Positions 33,587 to 42,958 are shown, counted from the stretch's first letter. The stretch is 60,683 bases of DNA from Vibrio splendidus 12E03 (GCF_000272105.2 NZ_AJZD02000343.1:1-60683); one strand, 5' to 3'. Numbers and translations: made by a program. The notes: generated from the letters alone by a model not told the origin.

Positions 33587-36274
33587 ATGAATGGTCAACG
33601 TTCACTGTTAGCAGTGGCAATAGCCCTAGGGATAGCAGGATGTGGTAGCGACAGTTCAAATAGCCCCACAACTGATACTGGCGGTTCAACAGCAACTTCA
33701 GCGTCTTTAACAGCAAAGGCCGCTGATGGCTATTTGGTAGGAGCCAATGCGTGTTTGGATCTAAACAGTAATAAAGTTTGTGATAAGGATGAGCCAAGTG
33801 CCGTAACGGGTGACGATGGTTCGTTTACAATTGATAATCTAACTCAAGAACAACTTGAACAAGGTACTCTGTTGATCGAAGTGGTTGCCGGACAAACCAT
33901 CGATACCGATAACCCAGGTGTAGTTCTAAGCAAGAGCTATCGCTTAACTGCGCCACCAAAATCCGCATTTATTAGCCCATTAACGACTCTGATTCAAAAT
34001 GAAATAGAGAGTGGTTCTTCGTTAGAAGAAGCTAAAACAGCTATTCAAGAGAAGTTGGGGACAACTCTCGATTTAACGCAAGATTATATCGAAGCCAAAA
34101 ACAATAACGACTTAGCCGATGCACAAAAAGCGGCTTTTGAAAACCTACACCGCGTTGCTCAAGTTACCGCTTCAGTCATGGCAGAGAACACGGATGCGTT
34201 ATCAGAAACAGCAGCGGGCGCCGGTATTTCTGTCGAAGCACTCACCGCATTAATTAATGAAGAAGTCACTCGAGTCCTCGAGGAAGTCGTAAAAAATATT
34301 GAAGCAGCTGGAGATAACTTCAACCCAAGCGATATTGCTGGCAGTATTAATCGCGATCACATCGCCATTGATGACTCTAATCTCGAAGATAAAATTAAAG
34401 AAAATGAGGCAAATAAAGGCTCTAAGCAAGCCGACCTCGCGAAGCTTATCAAAACAGACGGTATCAATTGGTTTGGCGGCGATAATGACACTGGCAAAGA
34501 TTTAGTAGTTGCCTATGGAACATTGAAGTCTGATGCAGATAACTCAGTTACCGATACCAGTTATATTTATGATTACTTTGCTGAGCAATTTGTTGAGTTT
34601 GAATATACCCCTGACACAAATAGCATGGTGTTAGGACAAAACGGTTGGGAAGCGAGCGATGATACCTTAACCAGCATTAAGCCGAACAAAGACGGCAGCT
34701 TAACTCTAGAATCTAGAAGCTCGATTTTTAGTGAAGTTGCTAGCGCTAAGCAATTAGATATCAGTGGGCTCAATGTTCGTTCCATCATGGATCAAACAGA
34801 TGATGAGAACGTTTGGTCTAACCTTATGCCAAGAGGCTTAAAGTTCCCCGACAACACCACGGCATACAAGTTGTCTGTAGAAGACATCAACGACAACATT
34901 TATACCTTTTACAAAGGTGATTGGTGTGCTGAGCATAACCCTGACCGCTATGAGGCACTTAATGACTCCTGTAACGGAATAAGCGCCTTTAAAAATGGCA
35001 GCGTTACAGATACATGGCTTGCCACTTTGGCATCGACCATTGCTGACGATGAGTCAGATCGTCATGAAACAGCGTCTGACAATCATGATGATTTAATCCC
35101 AATGGCAGGCTTAGAAAATGCTGAAGTATTTGCACAGCTTCTGTCTAACGGTACGGTTGTTTATTATTCAAGATCGTGGGAAGGAAACACTCAGTTCTTA
35201 AGATTAGCAGACCTCGGTTCATGGAAAGATATATCATTGAACGGTGAGGTATTACGCCAAGTTACAATTCCGGAATCTATCCACGCTCAAACCACTTGGT
35301 CAAACTACCAAAAAGAAGATAATTCCACTTACTTGTCTGTAGTCGAAGGCTTTGTGCGTATTACCTACAACGAAATTACAGAAGATGGCAGTGAAGCTTA
35401 TATCTTTGATGAAGCGACTAAACAGTTCATTTTGGATAACGCGTTAACGCCACAGCCTCTACACCCTCTGAACCTGCAGGCTTGCCTTGACTCGCTACCG
35501 GATGCTGAGTTCATTGCTACAGCTAATGACGTCACTGTTTACGATGTGCAACGTACGCCAACTTGGCCGGAAGACTCCGAAACCGTTAACTTGACCTATA
35601 AATTTACCTACTTGGGTGACACTTTCTCTTGGTTGAATGACGTTACGTTAGTCACCGGACTCCCAAATTGGATTTCTGACTTAGCGGGTAGCCTAGAAAA
35701 AACGCGTATCGATATCAAAGATTCGGAAGGTGCTTTAATGGGGTATGAGTATTCATATAGCTCTGAAGATCACTATCTAGGTCAAGAGGGCTTTAACTCT
35801 GATGAGTCCTTGGGATGGGGTTCGGCTAAGGCTGTGTTGCCACTAGCAATTGCTGATAATCAAAAGATTATCAATCAAGTGGTAGATTTCGGTACCTCAA
35901 CCAATGCACCGCTAACATCACAATATGACGATGAGTATGACGAAGTCAGTGGTGAATTCACTGAGATTGAGTCTCCCGGATTAAGAACAGTTTCCGTAGA
36001 AACATCATTAGATGAAATCATCAACGGACGACCTTACTATCTATCTACCTTCGACTACCAAGAAACCTACCTAGGTAAAGAGGAAATCACTGTACCTGCA
36101 GGTACTTTTGCAGCATGTAAAGTAACAAGTGAGACACAGTTCGCAGACTACGGACCTATTGATACTCAAACCACTTGGCTTACAAACCGAGGGTCAATTA
36201 AGTCCATTCGAGAGGAACAATCTTGGAGCATGTCGATTAATATGGAAGCAGCTAGCTTACCTTCTATTCAATAA
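33587..36274 (+). CDS. Large surface or periplasmic lipoprotein of unknown function (895 aa)
   Basis: 895-aa predicted lipoprotein; the lipobox is IAGC (Cys19), followed by a Ser/Thr/Asn-rich linker. Residues ~45-100 (KAADGYLVGANACLDLNSNK... then CDKDEPSAVTGDDGSF) contain a Cys-flanked Asp-rich loop and a carboxypeptidase-regulatory-like beta segment, as often seen at the start of large Vibrio and Shewanella lipoproteins. A helical region (~110-270) and a long beta-rich acidic region follow. The C-terminal part (KEEITVPAGTFAACKVTSET... and TTWLTNRGSIKSI) looks like a small beta domain seen in other secreted proteins. I cannot assign a function. The start has AGGAG upstream and a terminator follows. 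Confidence 0.82.
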   Translation: MNGQRSLLAVAIALGIAGCGSDSSNSPTTDTGGSTATSASLTAKAADGYLVGANACLDLNSNKVCDKDEPSAVTGDDGSFTIDNLTQEQLEQGTLLIEVVAGQTIDTDNPGVVLSKSYRLTAPPKSAFISPLTTLIQNEIESGSSLEEAKTAIQEKLGTTLDLTQDYIEAKNNNDLADAQKAAFENLHRVAQVTASVMAENTDALSETAAGAGISVEALTALINEEVTRVLEEVVKNIEAAGDNFNPSDIAGSINRDHIAIDDSNLEDKIKENEANKGSKQADLAKLIKTDGINWFGGDNDTGKDLVVAYGTLKSDADNSVTDTSYIYDYFAEQFVEFEYTPDTNSMVLGQNGWEASDDTLTSIKPNKDGSLTLESRSSIFSEVASAKQLDISGLNVRSIMDQTDDENVWSNLMPRGLKFPDNTTAYKLSVEDINDNIYTFYKGDWCAEHNPDRYEALNDSCNGISAFKNGSVTDTWLATLASTIADDESDRHETASDNHDDLIPMAGLENAEVFAQLLSNGTVVYYSRSWEGNTQFLRLADLGSWKDISLNGEVLRQVTIPESIHAQTTWSNYQKEDNSTYLSVVEGFVRITYNEITEDGSEAYIFDEATKQFILDNALTPQPLHPLNLQACLDSLPDAEFIATANDVTVYDVQRTPTWPEDSETVNLTYKFTYLGDTFSWLNDVTLVTGLPNWISDLAGSLEKTRIDIKDSEGALMGYEYSYSSEDHYLGQEGFNSDESLGWGSAKAVLPLAIADNQKIINQVVDFGTSTNAPLTSQYDDEYDEVSGEFTEIESPGLRTVSVETSLDEIINGRPYYLSTFDYQETYLGKEEITVPAGTFAACKVTSETQFADYGPIDTQTTWLTNRGSIKSIREEQSWSMSINMEAASLPSIQ

Positions 36275-36286
36275 TCGATAGATAAT

Positions 36287-36322
36287 AAGAACAAGCCAAT
36301 ATGAATTTGGCTTGTTCTTTTT
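36287..36322 (+). terminator. Terminator of the large lipoprotein gene
   Basis: AAGAACAAGCCAA (36287-36299) with TTGGCTTGTTCTT (36307-36319), 13-bp stem, then TTT. Confidence 0.9.
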
Positions 36323-36389
36323 CGTATTAGCTCTTTAAGCCAAACTATCCATTCACAAAACTTGATAGCATTTCCAGCTGACTACTCCC

Positions 36390-37595
36390 TTAATTAAACG
36401 CTCTTGCCACTCGTCCTTTGCTGCTCAATTCGTAGTGACCAATATAAGCAGGAACAAACACCGATTGCCCTTTGGTGAGTGTTAAGTGCTCGCCTTTCTG
36501 ACTCATTAACGTTAAATCATCGTCTATCGCCATTAAGATTTCAGCGCCGCTTGTGATGACTTCTTCTTGCTTGGGGCTATGAAAGATATTGAAATTAAAG
36601 TCACTGACCGGGATATCATAGCTATCACATTGACCCAGCTTGGAGGGCGCCAATAACAAGTGTTTAAACGGAATTGGCGTAAACTCTGTGCAGGCGACCA
36701 ATTCAGGGACATCAATGTGTTTTGGCGTTAAACCAGCTCTTAGCACGTTGTCTGAATTTGCCATGATCTCGAGCCCGGTTCCCTTAATGTAAGCATGCGG
36801 AGTGTTCGCATTCAAATACATCGCTTCACCCGGCTTCAATGTAATCAAGTTCAGCAACAGAACACAAAACAGACCGATGTCGTTCGGGTACTGATGGCTA
36901 AGCTCAACAACCAAAGCAAACTCAGATTGATCTTGGTGAGCGACTGCATAAGTCAGAAGTTGCTCTAATGCTCGGTGTTTATGTTGGTAATCTAGAGTTA
37001 AAAGGTCACGGAAAAACGTTTCTAAACCTAGAGAATCAAGATTGTTACCAAACTCATCGACCAAACCAGCCAGCTCGCTCGAATCTAACTTTTTGAACAA
37101 ACCTAATATTTCATCGAACTCTCGAAAGCCATTCATCGCTTGATATTCAGTGATCGCGTAAACCAATTCAGGCTTATGGTTCGAATCCTTGTAATTACGG
37201 TTCCCTGCGTTTAGGGGGATTCTTGCTTGCTCTTCTCTCGCAAAGCCAACCTCAGCTTGGTGCTTATTTGGATGGACCTGAACCGATAGTGCCTTTTCTG
37301 CCGCTAAGATCTTAAACAAGAACGGCAGTTCACCAAACTCCTGCGCAATATCGTTTGATAAATAGGCCGGTTTATTCTTGTTAATCAGCTCAGAGAGAGG
37401 CACCAAATGTTGGTCCAGTTTGACCATTGAGCAACCTTTCGGATGCGCTCCCATCCAAACTTCCGCTTGTGGCTCTTGTGACTCATTCTTAAAACCAAAC
37501 AGTTCACGTATCGAAGAGATGCTCCCCCATGCATAATTCTGGATGGTGTTTTCCATTGGGAAAAATGAGTGTTCTGAGAAGTGGCTGAGTGACAT
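36390..37595 (-). CDS. manA: Mannose-6-phosphate isomerase, class I
   Basis: Zinc-dependent cytoplasmic isomerase interconverting mannose-6-phosphate and fructose-6-phosphate, about 401 aa. The class I opening NTIQNYAWGS and the zinc-site string VQVHPNKHQAEVGFAREE are clear, as are KPELVYAI and GEAMYLNANTPHAYIKG (the active-site cupin segment). I choose ATG 37595 (MSLSHFSEHS); a GTG ten codons upstream and an ATG at 37556 are alternatives, none with a strong ribosome site. The upstream region shares an 80-bp block with the uhpT promoter, so this gene is probably induced together with hexose-phosphate uptake. Confidence 0.94.
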   Translation of the reverse strand: MSLSHFSEHSFFPMENTIQNYAWGSISSIRELFGFKNESQEPQAEVWMGAHPKGCSMVKLDQHLVPLSELINKNKPAYLSNDIAQEFGELPFLFKILAAEKALSVQVHPNKHQAEVGFAREEQARIPLNAGNRNYKDSNHKPELVYAITEYQAMNGFREFDEILGLFKKLDSSELAGLVDEFGNNLDSLGLETFFRDLLTLDYQHKHRALEQLLTYAVAHQDQSEFALVVELSHQYPNDIGLFCVLLLNLITLKPGEAMYLNANTPHAYIKGTGLEIMANSDNVLRAGLTPKHIDVPELVACTEFTPIPFKHLLLAPSKLGQCDSYDIPVSDFNFNIFHSPKQEEVITSGAEILMAIDDDLTLMSQKGEHLTLTKGQSVFVPAYIGHYELSSKGRVARAFN

Positions 37596-37691
37596 GGCGT
37601 TTTCCGTAGTGAGCCCTTTGAACACAATTCAGAGAGCTGATTTCTAATAAGGTAAATAATTAGAAAGACTACAGAGAGCAGCTAGAACCCA

Positions 37692-37770
37692 CATGAGATG
37701 AGGTCTTAGACGCAATAGGAAAAATTCTTAGAAACGGGTGAGAACGATGAAAAGCGTGAAAAGAGTCACA
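37692..37770. promoter_or_regulatory. Predicted UhpA sites and CRP site upstream of manA
   Basis: TCTTAGA at 37704-37710 and 37726-37732 are direct repeats 22 bp apart, joined by a TAGGAAAAAT stretch. A CRP-like GTGA-AAAGAG-TCACA follows at 37756-37770. The 80 bp align without gaps to 42958-43037 before uhpT (about 53 identical positions by hand; 33 of 40 in the core), at the same distance from the start codon. Confidence 0.72.
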
Positions 37771-37862
37771 TTTGAATGCTACGTATAAAAAATGCTGAAG
37801 ATAGGATAGCTGCACAATAACCAGAGGACCATTAACAGCTATCTTGTTATCGAGAAGGCTCC

Positions 37863-39202
37863 TTAAAAGCCAGAGCGAACCTCTGCACTTTTCTGAGGTG
37901 ATTGAGCTTGTAGGAAAGGCAGTAGCAGCAACCCGATGACCGCAGCACAAGTAGAGATGGTAATGAAGAACCCACTCCAACCATAAGTTTCTAGAACGAG
38001 CGCTAATGGGTAACCAGAGAGTGCTGCACCCATGTAAGCAAACAAGCCCACAAAGCCTGTCGCGGCCCCAGCAGAGCCTTTGTGCGAGCATTCTGCCGCC
38101 GCCATGCCAATAAGCATTTGAGGACCAAAAACAAAAAAGCCGACACAAAACAGCCCAGCCGCTTGAAACACAAAGTTGGTTAAAGGCATCAACCACAATG
38201 CAGAAACTGAAAGAAATATGCCGATGGCAAACAAGATGTTCATTGGACCGCGGTTGCCACCAAACAGCCTATCCGAGCCCCACCCAGCAACAAGTGAACC
38301 AACGAAACCGCCAATCTCAAACAGAGACAACGCAGCGTTAGCGTTTATCAAACTGTAATTGTGTTCTTCGGTTAGGTATAAGTTACCCCAGTCGTTGACC
38401 GCCGTTCTTACGATGTAAACCAGCACATAGCTAAAGGCGAGCAACCAAATGTACTTATTGCTGAACACATAGGTTTTCAATATTTCTCGATAGCTTAACC
38501 CTTGCCCATGGCTCTCTTGCGCCAATTCCAGGTGATCATTGCGCCACTTCCCTACCGTCGGCAATCCCATGGGGTCGGCTTGTCACGTAAACGCCAGCAG
38601 ACAATAAGTCCAATAAAAACGCCAATCACACCCGGCCAGATAAACCCAGCTCGCCAACTGAACTGCAGCGTCAGATAACCCACAAGAATAGGAATTAGCG
38701 CCCCGCCAACGTTGTGTGCTGTATTCCAGATTGCCCAGCGAAAACCTCTTTCGGAGCGAGAATACCAAGTCGTCAATAACTTGGAACACGATGGCCAGCC
38801 CCAACCTTGGAACCATGCATTCAGTACCCATAGCGAGATAAAAGCCGCTAACGAACTCGAAAAGCCAAACGCGATGTTTATCAGACCAGTCGCGATTAGG
38901 CCAAGACCCATAAAGTAGCGCGGGTTTGAACGATCCGATATCGTGCCTGAGATAAATTTCGACAAGCCATAAGAAAGATAAAAGAGCGTGCCAATTAAGC
39001 CAATATCGCCTTTGTCCAAACCAAGGTCGGTGATCATGGCAGGCGCGGCGTAATTAAAGGTTTTACGAGTGAAGTAAAAACCAGCATAGCCGACATACAT
39101 ACCTATCATGATGTGAAGACGCCAGTAGCGATAACTCTGATTGACTTCATCATCTGTTAGAGCATGACTCTTTGACGTTGTTGAGCGCAGAAATCCAAAC
39201 AT
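37863..39202 (-). pseudogene. uhpC: Hexose-phosphate sensor UhpC, frameshifted
   Basis: MFS-fold membrane sensor that with UhpB detects external glucose-6-phosphate. The gene is split into two frames: the first covers 39202-38552 (MFGFLRST to RLRDKPTPWDCRR), the second 38570-37863 (MGLPTVGKWRND to the end). Family sequence continues unbroken across the join (RLRDKP-x-x-MGLPTVG, as in E. coli RLRDRPQALGLPAVG), and adding one base to the CCCC run at 38571-38574 gives exactly 447 codons. Both halves are otherwise well conserved (NTAHNVGGALIPI; FVFGPQMLIGMAAAECSHK). So this is a recent one-base deletion or a sequencing error. A GTG at 39214 overlapping the uhpB stop is an alternative start. Confidence 0.85.
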
Positions 39203-39210
39203 ATTCGTTC

Positions 39211-40707
39211 TCACACTTTAGGTAATGTAACGCTGATATTGGTACCCGAAGATGAGCCATTAGCGTTGATTGTCATCTTGCCGCCGAGCGCCTGAACACG
39301 CTCTTGCATACCACGAACACCCATTCCCTTGAGAAGATCTTGCGCTGTAAAACCAACGCCATTATCTGATATCTGAAGGTAAGCCTGGTCACCTAAAATC
39401 AGTTCAATTTTAATCTCGCTCGCCTTGGCGTATTTAGAGGCGTTGTTTAGAGATTCTTGGCACAGCCTGAAGATAGTGACCTTAAGCGTGTCACTCAAAC
39501 ACGAGTAATCACCTTGCCAATTTAACTGGATATCAACGCCGTGATCCGAAAACTCCATCTCTCGAATAAGCTGTTCCACGGAATCTTTTAGGTCAAGATC
39601 GTCCAGCATCTTAGGTCTTAATTTTGTAAGTAGACGTTTGGTGGTGTCATAAACATTCAAAGACAATGACTCAATGGTACCCGCACAGCGAACGCTCATT
39701 TCAGCGGCATCGACGCGTTTAATAAGGCTTGCCTGAGTACGAATTGCCGTGATGTTTTGGCCGATTTCATCATGCAACTCACGCGCAATATCACGACGAA
39801 CCGACTCTTCCGCTGTTACTAGCTGTCGTGAAAGGTTTTGATTTCTGGAAAGTTCACTTCGCAATTTCGAGTTGAGGTCTTTCTGCTTTTGAACCGCTAA
39901 ACCAAGCAGTATACCGGTGATGGTTTGAGCAGATAGAGACAAAAGCAAATCGGTAATTTCGAGTTTGGATGTTCCGCTGTGGGCTGCAATCAACGCGACA
40001 CTATTTAGCATTGTTGCAAGCAGAGCGCCTTGCCATCCGTAACGAACGGCGAGCAAGATAATAGGGATGGCCATACAGAACGGGGCGAAGCGCCTTAGTT
40101 CATCAGGCAAACTGGTTTGTATCAAAATACTGGCGACCAACAAGACGCTGTATAAAGCGATGTGGCGGATTTTGAACTCTACAACATTATGGATTAAGTA
40201 AGAGCTCAGCGGCGCCCACTTATTTTGGAATAGATAGTTCCAGACCAGATAACACATAGGCACCAGCATCAATCCACCCGTGATACTCGCTAACCACACC
40301 ATGTAAACGGCTGGTACATGAGAGCCCACCACGGCAACATTAATAAATGCTGTGACCATGATTAAGCTCGCCATCACTAACAAGTGACGATTTTGGTCAC
40401 CAGAATAATAACGCTTGGCAATTAGAGTGGCAGGAATACTCAACCCACTGGCGATGAGTATCGTCAGCCATTGAGGTTCATCAAGTAGCAGAGCTAAAGC
40501 AATCGCAAGCCCCCACTCTGCAATATAGATAGCGGGCCAATAGTGGGTGCGAGTGTGCAGCGTCATTCCCAATCGAAGTGAGAATGGGAAAAGCAGAATG
40601 GCTAACTCAGGGTCATTAATGAAATAGAAGGCGATAACCCATAAACAGAACCATGCACAGCCAGCCATAAAAAGCCCACACAGGGAGGTGGCTAGATAGG
40701 AACGCAT
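39211..40707 (-). CDS. uhpB: Sensor histidine kinase UhpB
   Basis: 498-aa inner-membrane histidine kinase of the hexose-phosphate uptake system. The N-terminal half is a MASE1-type domain of about eight helices (residues ~1-275), the cytoplasmic half is HisKA_3/HATPase. The phospho-acceptor His lies in RRDIARELHDEIGQNITAIR, and the ATP-lid G-box is DNGVGF, then GMGVRGMQERVQALGG. The start overlaps the uhpA stop by one base (TAATG). It relays the UhpC signal to UhpA. In this genome the partner UhpC gene is frameshifted, so signalling may be altered. Confidence 0.95.
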   Translation of the reverse strand: MRSYLATSLCGLFMAGCAWFCLWVIAFYFINDPELAILLFPFSLRLGMTLHTRTHYWPAIYIAEWGLAIALALLLDEPQWLTILIASGLSIPATLIAKRYYSGDQNRHLLVMASLIMVTAFINVAVVGSHVPAVYMVWLASITGGLMLVPMCYLVWNYLFQNKWAPLSSYLIHNVVEFKIRHIALYSVLLVASILIQTSLPDELRRFAPFCMAIPIILLAVRYGWQGALLATMLNSVALIAAHSGTSKLEITDLLLSLSAQTITGILLGLAVQKQKDLNSKLRSELSRNQNLSRQLVTAEESVRRDIARELHDEIGQNITAIRTQASLIKRVDAAEMSVRCAGTIESLSLNVYDTTKRLLTKLRPKMLDDLDLKDSVEQLIREMEFSDHGVDIQLNWQGDYSCLSDTLKVTIFRLCQESLNNASKYAKASEIKIELILGDQAYLQISDNGVGFTAQDLLKGMGVRGMQERVQALGGKMTINANGSSSGTNISVTLPKV

Positions 40708-41315
40708 TAGTACTGGTCTTGTGTGAACAATTTAGCTAACTCGACGTTGTTCTTAACATTGAGTTTGTCCATCGCATTGGCTCGATGTACATGCACCGTT
40801 TTATGGCTAACCCCGAGCTCAACAGCGATAGATTTCACATCGAGCCCTGTTGCCAATAACTGGCACACTTCGCTTTCTCTGCGGGTGAGTTGATTTAAAG
40901 AGGCTTTATTCTTCATGGGCGTCGCAAGCTTTATAGCGATATCGGGCGTGAGATAACAGCCACCATTTGCGCTCGTGTGTACGGCTTGGATTAACTCATC
41001 AGGGCTACAGCGCTTGCTGAGATAACCTTTGGCTCCTAACTCTAATGACTTCTCAACCATCGCCGGAGAGTCATGAACGCTCAACATGATGCTGGCAATG
41101 CCAGAAGGAATCTCTTCCAATAAGCTCAGGCCACTTTCGTCTTGCATTGATATATCTAAGATCACGACATCAGGGTGACAACTTGGCAATCCGAGGCGCG
41201 CTTCTGCCGCAGAGTTGAATTCCCCCACGACCGTAATATCAGCTTCAAGACTGAGTAATTGAGCAAAGCCCGAACGAACAATGACGTGGTCATCAACAAG
41301 CGCAACATTAATCAT
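40707..41315 (-). CDS. uhpA: Response regulator UhpA
   Basis: About 202-aa NarL/FixJ-type response regulator activating uhpT. The receiver domain starts INVALVDDHVIVRSGFAQLL and the phospho-acceptor is Asp54 (VVILDIS), the E. coli number. The LuxR-type helix-turn-helix is at the C terminus (LTRRESEVCQLLATGLDVKSIA; VSHKTVHVHRANAMDKL). I choose ATG 41315, which matches the E. coli N terminus, over an in-frame TTG four codons upstream. The gene starts 26 bp after a terminator that ends the uhpT transcript. Likely target sites lie before uhpT and manA. Confidence 0.96.
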   Translation of the reverse strand: MINVALVDDHVIVRSGFAQLLSLEADITVVGEFNSAAEARLGLPSCHPDVVILDISMQDESGLSLLEEIPSGIASIMLSVHDSPAMVEKSLELGAKGYLSKRCSPDELIQAVHTSANGGCYLTPDIAIKLATPMKNKASLNQLTRRESEVCQLLATGLDVKSIAVELGVSHKTVHVHRANAMDKLNVKNNVELAKLFTQDQY

Positions 41316-41340
41316 GATATTAACCAAAATTAAGAGTAAG

Positions 41341-41368
41341 AAAGAAAAATAGCCCCAAAAGGAGCTAT
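41341..41368 (-). terminator. Terminator between uhpT and uhpA
   Basis: On the minus strand ATAGCTCC-TTTT-GGGGCTAT (one G-U pair) is followed by TTTTCTTT. It lies about 95 bp after the uhpT stop and 26 bp before uhpA, separating T from ABC. Confidence 0.75.
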
Positions 41369-41390
41369 CTAAAATTAAGTTTATTAATAG

Positions 41391-41458
41391 AGATGATACT
41401 GAATCGAACTAACGATTGGTATCATCTCACGTGCTTTAAACCAATAAAGCACGTGAGA
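41391..41458. other. Two overlapping hairpins in the uhpT-uhpA spacer
   Basis: Hairpin A: AGATGATAC (41391-41399) with GTATCATCT (41419-41427), extended by AATCG/CGATT. Hairpin B: CTCACGTGCTTT (41426-41437) with AAAGCACGTGAG (41446-41457). They share 41425-41427, so they compete slightly. Either may be a processing signal or an attenuator ahead of the terminator. Confidence 0.55.
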
Positions 41459-41462
41459 CTCG

Positions 41463-42857
41463 CTACGCGTTTTGAGACGCTAAGTGTATTTTCTTAGCGT
41501 GGCGAATCTTCTTCTCTTCCGCAACCGCAACGAATAGCAGCAGTACGATACAAATAGCAGCTGACGTATCAAGCGCTGCGAACGTGCCTTTCCAACCCGT
41601 TAAGCCAAAAATAGGTGTGCCGTCTGCAATCATACCTAGGCCAAGTTTGGCAAAGCTGTCACCAATTAAGTAAGCAAATGTACCTTTAACGCCATCCGCA
41701 ACGCTGATTGCTTTCTTAGGTACGAAACCTACTGCAGCAACACCAATCAGCAACTGAGGACCAAACACAAGGAAACCAAGTACAAACAGTGATGCTAGGT
41801 ACATGAACTCACTGGTCGCATGCTGGTAGAACTCTAGAGAAACGATGATCAGGCCAAGTGACACACAAGCAACCAAAGCACGACGTCCGTTCGCAAGGTC
41901 TGACAGATAACCCCACATTAACGTACCGACCAGTGCACCAACCTCAAACAGAGTGAAGCCTGAAATCGCGGTTTCTTTTGATAGACCTAGCTCTTGATAC
42001 GCATAAACGGTAGACCATTGATCGATACCGATACGAACAATGTATAAGAAGATATTCGCGAAGCAGAGCAACCAGATCACTTTGTTTTTCAGGATGTATT
42101 CAACAAAGATCTCTTTCTTAGTCATTTGATTTTCTTCAGCAGCCGTATCTTCTTCGCTGACTTCTTCATCAAACAACTCTTCAACCGTACCTAGACCATA
42201 GGCTTCTGGAGAGTCATTACCAAAGCGCATACCAATAAAGCCAACCACAATCGCAATGATTGATGGGAACACAAACATACCGATCACGTTGCCATCAAAT
42301 AGGTAGTTAGCGCCGAACAGAGCAACACCAGCCGCACCTGCGCCACCCACGTTATGCGACATATTCCAAAGGCCTAAGTAAGAACCACGCTTGTTACGAG
42401 GCGTCCATTTAGTGATGGTCGAGTAGCTTGAAGGACCGCCCGTACTTTGGAAGAAACCACTCAACGCATAGAAGGCAACCATCAAGAATAAGCTAGCACT
42501 GCCACCGCCCATACTGAAGCTGAAGCCCAACATAGCGATACCAGAAAGGACAAGCATAAATGGCAGGAACTGCTTGGTGTTTTTACCATCGGCATAATAG
42601 GAAACGACAGTTTTACCGATACCGTAAGTGATAGAGAAACCCAGACCGATAAGACCTAGATCCGTCATCGATAATCCATAAGTAGAAATCATGTCGTTTT
42701 GCGCGACATTGAAGTTCTTACGGATCAAATACATGGTTAGATAACCAATGAACACGACGAGGTAAGATTGTAGGAATGGTTTAAACCACATTTTTCTTCT
42801 AGTTTCGACCGGAAGATCCAGCGTCGGTTTTCGAACCTGATCTAGGAACTTTAACAT
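41463..42857 (-). CDS. uhpT: Hexose-6-phosphate:phosphate antiporter UhpT
   Basis: 464-aa inner-membrane MFS antiporter that exchanges glucose-6-phosphate and related sugar phosphates (including mannose-6-phosphate) for phosphate. The N terminus (LKFLDQVRKPTLDLPVETRR; KPFLQSYLVVFIGYLTMYLIRKNFN) is that of UhpT. Organophosphate:phosphate-antiporter motifs follow (GLGFSITYGIGKTVVSYYADGKNTKQ; NMSHNVGGAGAAGV; VRIGIDQWSTVYAYQELG). It is the first gene of the uhp cluster here, unlike E. coli where it is last. It is transcribed from its own promoter with predicted UhpA and CRP sites and ended by a terminator before uhpA. Confidence 0.96.
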   Translation of the reverse strand: MLKFLDQVRKPTLDLPVETRRKMWFKPFLQSYLVVFIGYLTMYLIRKNFNVAQNDMISTYGLSMTDLGLIGLGFSITYGIGKTVVSYYADGKNTKQFLPFMLVLSGIAMLGFSFSMGGGSASLFLMVAFYALSGFFQSTGGPSSYSTITKWTPRNKRGSYLGLWNMSHNVGGAGAAGVALFGANYLFDGNVIGMFVFPSIIAIVVGFIGMRFGNDSPEAYGLGTVEELFDEEVSEEDTAAEENQMTKKEIFVEYILKNKVIWLLCFANIFLYIVRIGIDQWSTVYAYQELGLSKETAISGFTLFEVGALVGTLMWGYLSDLANGRRALVACVSLGLIIVSLEFYQHATSEFMYLASLFVLGFLVFGPQLLIGVAAVGFVPKKAISVADGVKGTFAYLIGDSFAKLGLGMIADGTPIFGLTGWKGTFAALDTSAAICIVLLLFVAVAEEKKIRHAKKIHLASQNA

Positions 42858-42958
42858 TGTGAACTCTCTTATTATTTATGAGGTCTGCACGGCATAATTG
42901 CGACCATGCATTGTTTGTTATTTGATAGGGAAATAATAAGGAGTCTAAAAATCGACCG

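Noticed and set aside
37669..38196. 175-aa reading frame on the minus strand
   Set aside because: It lies across the 3' half of uhpC in another frame and over the manA promoter block; composition is Trp/Cys-rich and there is no family match or ribosome site.
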